Origin: Siminovitchia acidinfaciens
Lineage (GTDB): Bacteria > Bacillota > Bacilli > Bacillales > Bacillaceae_C
Reading direction: 5' to 3'
Length of the DNA: 64,000 bases
NCBI RefSeq assembly: GCF_003605385.1
Contig: NZ_QYTV02000001.1
Span: forward strand, 766,249 to 830,248
Both the position numbers and the translations under genes were made by a program. Shown here in pieces: positions 60,610 to 64,000 of the stretch (its first letter is position 1; every line of letters begins with the position of its first letter). Below the pieces are notes generated by a model. The model was not told where the DNA came from. It made no database searches and saw nothing but the letters and a program-made list of their open reading frames with translations.

Positions 60610-61056
60610 ATGGAGTGGATGGTAAAAACGTTTGATGAATTGACAACAGGCGAGTTATACAGCATATTGCAGGAGCGTGTGGATGTTTTTGTCGTGGAAC
60701 AAAAATGTATATACAGGGAGCTTGATGGCTTTGATCAAGCATCGTACCATTTGTATGCAAGCAATCAAAATGAGATTATCGCATATGCTCGGATATTATT
60801 TCCTGGTACGGCCTACAAAGAGTTGTCAGTTGGAAGGGTGTTGGTGAAGGAACCGTATAGGGGGAATGGATTGGCAACTGAATTGGTGACTAGAGCACTC
60901 GATTTTATTCGTACAGAACTAAAGGAGAAAGTTGTAAAGCTACAGGCTCAGGAATATTTACTCCCATTTTACGCTTCATTCGGATTTACAGCGGTTTCGG
61001 AAGTGTATTTGGACGAAGGTATCCCTCATGCCGATATGATATTGGAAGTGAAATAG
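60610..61056 (+). CDS. ElaA-like GNAT acetyltransferase
   Basis: 148 aa. N-terminal ElaA signature TGELYSILQERVDVFVVEQ and YRELDGFDQASYHLYA; acetyl-CoA site VGRVLVKEPYRGNGLATELV; C-terminal PFYASFGFTAVSEVYLDEGI and PHADMIL. Acetyl acceptor unknown. A TGCTATAAT extended -10 lies at 60573-60580. Flanked on both sides by the two tiny membrane protein genes on the opposite strand. Confidence 0.88.
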   Translation: MEWMVKTFDELTTGELYSILQERVDVFVVEQKCIYRELDGFDQASYHLYASNQNEIIAYARILFPGTAYKELSVGRVLVKEPYRGNGLATELVTRALDFIRTELKEKVVKLQAQEYLLPFYASFGFTAVSEVYLDEGIPHADMILEVK

Positions 61057-61171
61057 ACCGCCTCCAAAAGAAGGCGGACTAAAAAATATTTTATGATTAT
61101 AGGTTTATGTTGGCCAAATAACAGGTTGCCAATCAGATTCGTGCCCGAATTCCTGCTACATGTGCTCTCAG

Positions 61172-61233
61172 GGTAACAAATAAGCTAGTTTCGTTACCGT
61201 ACTCGTGTCATTGATGCTTCCTCGGTAACGAAT
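61172..61233. repeat. 52-bp-period GGTAAC repeat, locus 4
   Basis: GGTAAC at 61172 and 61224 are 52 bp apart and followed by similar text (AAATAAGCTAGTTT; GAATGAGCCAGTTG). TCGTTACCG (61191-61199) and CGGTAACGA (61223-61231) form a perfect 9-bp inverted repeat. Confidence 0.8.
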
Positions 61234-61290
61234 GAGCCAGTTGCATGCCAATATACCTGCCAAGACACCTTTTAAGAGGTACCATAAGTA

Positions 61291-61334
61291 AAAAACCAGA
61301 CGGAAAAACATAATGTTTTCCGTCTGGTTTTTTT
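61291..61334 (-). terminator. bidirectional terminator near the 49-aa membrane protein
   Basis: AAAAACCAGACGGAAAA pairs with TTTTCCGTCTGGTTTTT around ACATAATG. A and T runs on both sides allow termination of the - strand gene and of any + strand read-through. Confidence 0.9.
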
Positions 61335-61361
61335 GGGGAGGTTTTTAACAGGTCCTTCTAG

Positions 61362-61511
61362 TTATCCAGCTTTATTTCTACCTGTCACCAAGTTGACGAT
61401 GAAGATAATGACAGCTGCAACAAGCAAAATATGAATGAGTGCACCGCCGACTTTAGCAACAAGGCCAAGTATCCAAAGCACAAGTAATATTCCAATGATT
61501 GTCCAGAGCAT
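61362..61511 (-). CDS. Lmo0937-type tiny membrane protein, second copy
   Basis: 49 aa, two hydrophobic helices around AKVGGALIHILLVAAV, ending VTGRNKAG. Same layout as the protein at 60360-60506 (W at 3 and 13, GG-x-IHILL core) but clearly diverged, so an old duplication. AGGAAGTGAATTGA precedes ATG 61511-61509; the Shine-Dalgarno is moderate. Function unknown. Confidence 0.85.
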   Translation of the reverse strand: MLWTIIGILLVLWILGLVAKVGGALIHILLVAAVIIFIVNLVTGRNKAG

Positions 61512-61677
61512 TCAATTCACTTCCTTTCAATAAGATACTTGCTTGTTTTATATTTACCCGACGAAAGGCCATTCAAACAAATCTGTTGATGGTAAATGAA
61601 GTTTGCTTCTTGAGGTTTTGTAAAAATGATACGGGGAAAGTAGTTGGTATCTAAGTTGTTCACTAAGGGGGCAAAGT

Positions 61678-63108
61678 ATGAGGAATAAAAATAGATGGTT
61701 GTTCAGTATTGTGGCCCTTTTTTTATGTGTGCTTTTTTCAATCATCTATTATGAAACGACGAAGCCCTTACCAGAAGGAATTCCGTATGAAGGAAAGGTT
61801 CATCATGTGTCGGCGGAATCGATTACCTTTTTATATGACTTAACATATAAAAGTGGAGAGCGCCAAAAAACTGACCAGCATATGTTCAAAGCTGTTTTTG
61901 AAGCGATTGATGAAGCGGAGGAGTTCGTTGTCATGGATTTCTTCTTATATAACGATTATTACGATCAAGACCAGAAATTTCCTCCGTTGAGTTCCACCTT
62001 GACGAAAAAATTGATTGCCAAGAAAAAAGAAAATCCTGATATTAAGATTGTTCTTATAACAGATGAAATCAATACATCATATGGCTCTCATAAAAACTGG
62101 CAATTTGAAATGCTGAAGAAGAATGGGATTGATGTACTGATCACTGATGTGGATCCGCTTAGGGACTCGAATCCTCTGTACTCAGCTGTTTGGAGAATGT
62201 TTTTCCAGTGGCTGGGCCAAAAAGGAAATGGAACAATTCCTAATGCCATGGCTGATACTGCACCAAAAATGACAGCCAGATCTTATTTGAAGATGTTAAA
62301 TATCAAAGCTAATCATCGGAAGACTGTGGCGACTGATAAAACTTCTCTCGTCTTATCGGGAAATCCTCACGACGCCAGTGCTCTTCACTCGAATATCGGA
62401 TTCCAGATTGACGGGCCGTTTGTCAAGAATTTGCTTGAGTCCGAACAGGCTGCGGTCAATCTTGCAGGGGGAGAAAAGCTTCCAGTGTACCATGGCAATG
62501 AAAATTCATCGGGAGATCATAAGGTACAACTTATAACGGAAGGGAAGGTGCTTGACAAAACCCTCACTTCCATCAAGTCGGCCGAAAAGGGAGACGAACT
62601 ATGGCTTTCCATGTTTTACCTTGCCGAACGAAAAATCATTGATGCTCTGCTTGATGCTGACGGCCGCGGGGTAAAAGTTAGAATCATCATGGATCCCAAC
62701 GAAAATGCTTTTGGGTCGAAGAAAACCGGACTCCCAAATAAGCCTGTTGCTCTGGAACTTGAGGAAAAAACAGAAGGAAGAATAAAAATCCGCTGGTATA
62801 ATACTGGACAGGAACAGTATCATTCAAAACTACTCTACATTAAGAAAAAGAATAAGGTCCTTATTACAGGCGGTTCGACCAACTACACTGCAAGAAATTT
62901 GGATAATTACAATTTGGAAACGAATGTGTATATAGAAGCGCCTTTAAATTCTCCACTTGTTATAGATTTGGACAACTTTTTTCAAAGGCAATGGAGAAAC
63001 GAAGGTGGGCAATTTACTGTCGATGTAAAAGAAAGCTTAAGTCCGTTGACCTTCGGACAGCAGGTAGTTTATTTTTTACAAAAAGTATTCAGCTTCACTA
63101 CGTTTTAA
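61678..63108 (+). CDS. phospholipase D-like protein (cardiolipin synthase superfamily)
   Basis: 476 aa. N-terminal membrane anchor (residues ~6-24), then two PLD half-domains. First HKD-type motif reads NHRKTVATDK (HxK with D), second YHSKLLYIKK with downstream GGSTNYTARNLDNYNLE. VVMDFFLYNDYY and RIIMDPNENAFGS are PLD-superfamily strands. Could be a phosphodiesterase or a cardiolipin synthase-like enzyme on the outer membrane face; which is not decidable here. AAGGGGG precedes ATG 61678. Confidence 0.82.
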   Translation: MRNKNRWLFSIVALFLCVLFSIIYYETTKPLPEGIPYEGKVHHVSAESITFLYDLTYKSGERQKTDQHMFKAVFEAIDEAEEFVVMDFFLYNDYYDQDQKFPPLSSTLTKKLIAKKKENPDIKIVLITDEINTSYGSHKNWQFEMLKKNGIDVLITDVDPLRDSNPLYSAVWRMFFQWLGQKGNGTIPNAMADTAPKMTARSYLKMLNIKANHRKTVATDKTSLVLSGNPHDASALHSNIGFQIDGPFVKNLLESEQAAVNLAGGEKLPVYHGNENSSGDHKVQLITEGKVLDKTLTSIKSAEKGDELWLSMFYLAERKIIDALLDADGRGVKVRIIMDPNENAFGSKKTGLPNKPVALELEEKTEGRIKIRWYNTGQEQYHSKLLYIKKKNKVLITGGSTNYTARNLDNYNLETNVYIEAPLNSPLVIDLDNFFQRQWRNEGGQFTVDVKESLSPLTFGQQVVYFLQKVFSFTTF

Positions 63109-63114
63109 ACATAG

Positions 63115-63143
63115 AACACTTCATTTTTATGAGGTGTTTTTTT
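63115..63143 (+). terminator. terminator after the PLD gene
   Basis: AACACTTCA/TGAGGTGTT stem (one wobble), TTTTTA loop, seven T. Confidence 0.88.
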
Positions 63144-63201
63144 CGAATAAAACCAGAGGATTAAACAACAATAAGAGCAGACAGATGGAGGTGAAAAGAC
63201 G

Positions 63202-63801
63202 ATGCAACTGGCAGCCCATGAATTTCGTGATCTTAGTGAATTGATCGCCAGCTGTTATAATACGGTTACCTGTATGGGGTCGTTTATCAATCAGGCGCAG
63301 GATCCTGAGCTAAAATCGATGCTGGAAAGGCATTATCCCAAGCATATTGCGGACTATAATTTGAAGGTGGATTTTGTACAGAGTGTCTCGACACCGGACA
63401 TAACGAAGTTCCAGCCGGATGACTTAACAAAGAAGCTTGACAATTATACGGCCCCGCCACAAATAGTCAGTGCATCAGCCCCAAGAACTGATGCGACAAC
63501 CCACACTGACCGTGAAATTGCTTTGGCCTATCTGCTTAACCAAAAGGCGGCGGCAAAAAATTATGCGTCAGCCGTACTGGAATGCGCCAATCCGGAGCTA
63601 AGGACATTTCTTGAAAATGCCTTTCTAAACAGCAGTAGGCATTCTTACGAGGTTTGGCAGTATATGGCTCAAAAGGGGTATTATCCACTTTCCCCTGCAC
63701 CACAGCAAGATATTCAAATGGTAAGCAGCATGTATCAAATTGTCCCGCAGCCTCCATTATTTGGGGGACAACAGGCTAATCCACAATCTTTTTTACAGTA
63801 A
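63202..63801 (+). CDS. cotF: CotF-family spore coat protein
   Basis: 199 aa. Two ferritin-like helical pairs: EFRDLSELIASCYNTVTCMG with AQDPELKSMLERHYPKH, and TDREIALAYLLNQKAAAKNY with ECANPELRTFLENAFLNSSR followed by YEVWQYMAQKGYYPL, the CotF core. The C-terminal ~30 residues are Pro/Gln-rich. Coat location is expected from the family. GGAGGTG precedes ATG 63202. Downstream of it the window holds only a terminator and ~160 bp without recognisable content. Confidence 0.85.
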   Translation: MQLAAHEFRDLSELIASCYNTVTCMGSFINQAQDPELKSMLERHYPKHIADYNLKVDFVQSVSTPDITKFQPDDLTKKLDNYTAPPQIVSASAPRTDATTHTDREIALAYLLNQKAAAKNYASAVLECANPELRTFLENAFLNSSRHSYEVWQYMAQKGYYPLSPAPQQDIQMVSSMYQIVPQPPLFGGQQANPQSFLQ

Positions 63802-63809
63802 TTGGTTAA

Positions 63810-63840
63810 GACAGTCCATAAAGCGGACTGTCTTCTTTTA
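63810..63840 (+). terminator. terminator after the CotF-like gene
   Basis: GACAGTCC/GGACTGTC stem with an ATAAAGC loop, then TTCTTTTA. Confidence 0.9.
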
Positions 63841-64000
63841 CATTTTGTCATATGACTTACGGTAAAAAGTGGGGCGGAATCATAACTCTGAACTATTGCA
63901 CCCCGTCAAATTATTGTGCCAGTACCACGTTCCTTTGTCGCATGCGGTGGTCATTCGCTTCTCCGATAGTCCGTATTCTTAAGAATAGACATAATTTGTT

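Overview
The window comes from an endospore-forming Bacillaceae bacterium. The evidence is gene order plus sequence: yvlB-yvlD-hprK-lgt-yvoD-ppaX-yvoF, trxB-rapZ-glmR-whiA-crh, clpP beside a tRNA-Arg(CCG), the cggR-gapA-pgk-tpiA-gpmI-eno glycolytic block, secG-est-rnr-smpB-ssrA and an appDFABC peptide permease are all Bacillus-type arrangements. Shine-Dalgarno sites are strong, GTG and TTG starts are common, and five spore-coat families occur (CotB-, CotG-, CotH-, CotD- and CotF-like). The genus cannot be fixed from this sequence.

Layout. 1-13.2 kb is core chromosome on the + strand: the end of uvrA, a YvlB/YvlD envelope pair, HPr kinase, prolipoprotein transferase, PpaX, and the trxB...crh carbon/envelope regulation cluster. 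13.4-14.4 kb holds clpP (- strand, with a CtsR operator on its promoter) and tRNA-Arg. 14.4-25.2 kb is an accessory, partly decayed island. It has a CotB-like protein, two Sm-like coat proteins, a three-gene unit (low-complexity Ser/Thr/Gly/Lys protein, CotH kinase, SET-domain protein), an ArsB-type transporter with a decayed second copy, a 110-bp higher-order tandem array, a tiny two-ORF unit, and dead IS200 and group II intron pieces. 25.2-39.9 kb returns to core genes: cotD, rpoN, a glutaredoxin-like gene, cggR and the glycolytic genes, secG, est, rnr, smpB and tmRNA. 40-53 kb carries envelope and metabolic genes: a DedA-PAP2 fusion, mprF, a BASS transporter, a CarD-like regulator, formate dehydrogenase and an M14 carboxypeptidase with SH3 repeats. 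53.8-60.1 kb is appDFABC on the - strand. 60.3-63.8 kb has two tiny membrane proteins, an acetyltransferase, a phospholipase D and a CotF-like coat protein.

How genes work together. HprK and Crh belong to catabolite control; CggR with its operator controls the glycolytic genes downstream; RapZ, GlmR and WhiA follow trxB; SmpB and tmRNA form the ribosome rescue pair. The most interesting unit is 18.5-20.7 kb. A protein made of Ser/Thr blocks alternating with Lys-Gly blocks is followed by CotH (a known coat Ser kinase family) and a compact SET-domain protein (a lysine methyltransferase family). This suggests a spore-coat scaffold modified at two residue types.

Two dispersed repeat families mark intergenic regions. 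One is a 52-bp-period palindromic unit (GTTACCG...CGGTAAC) at four loci. The other is a 150-450 bp element at eight loci, including two inside the glycolytic gene run.
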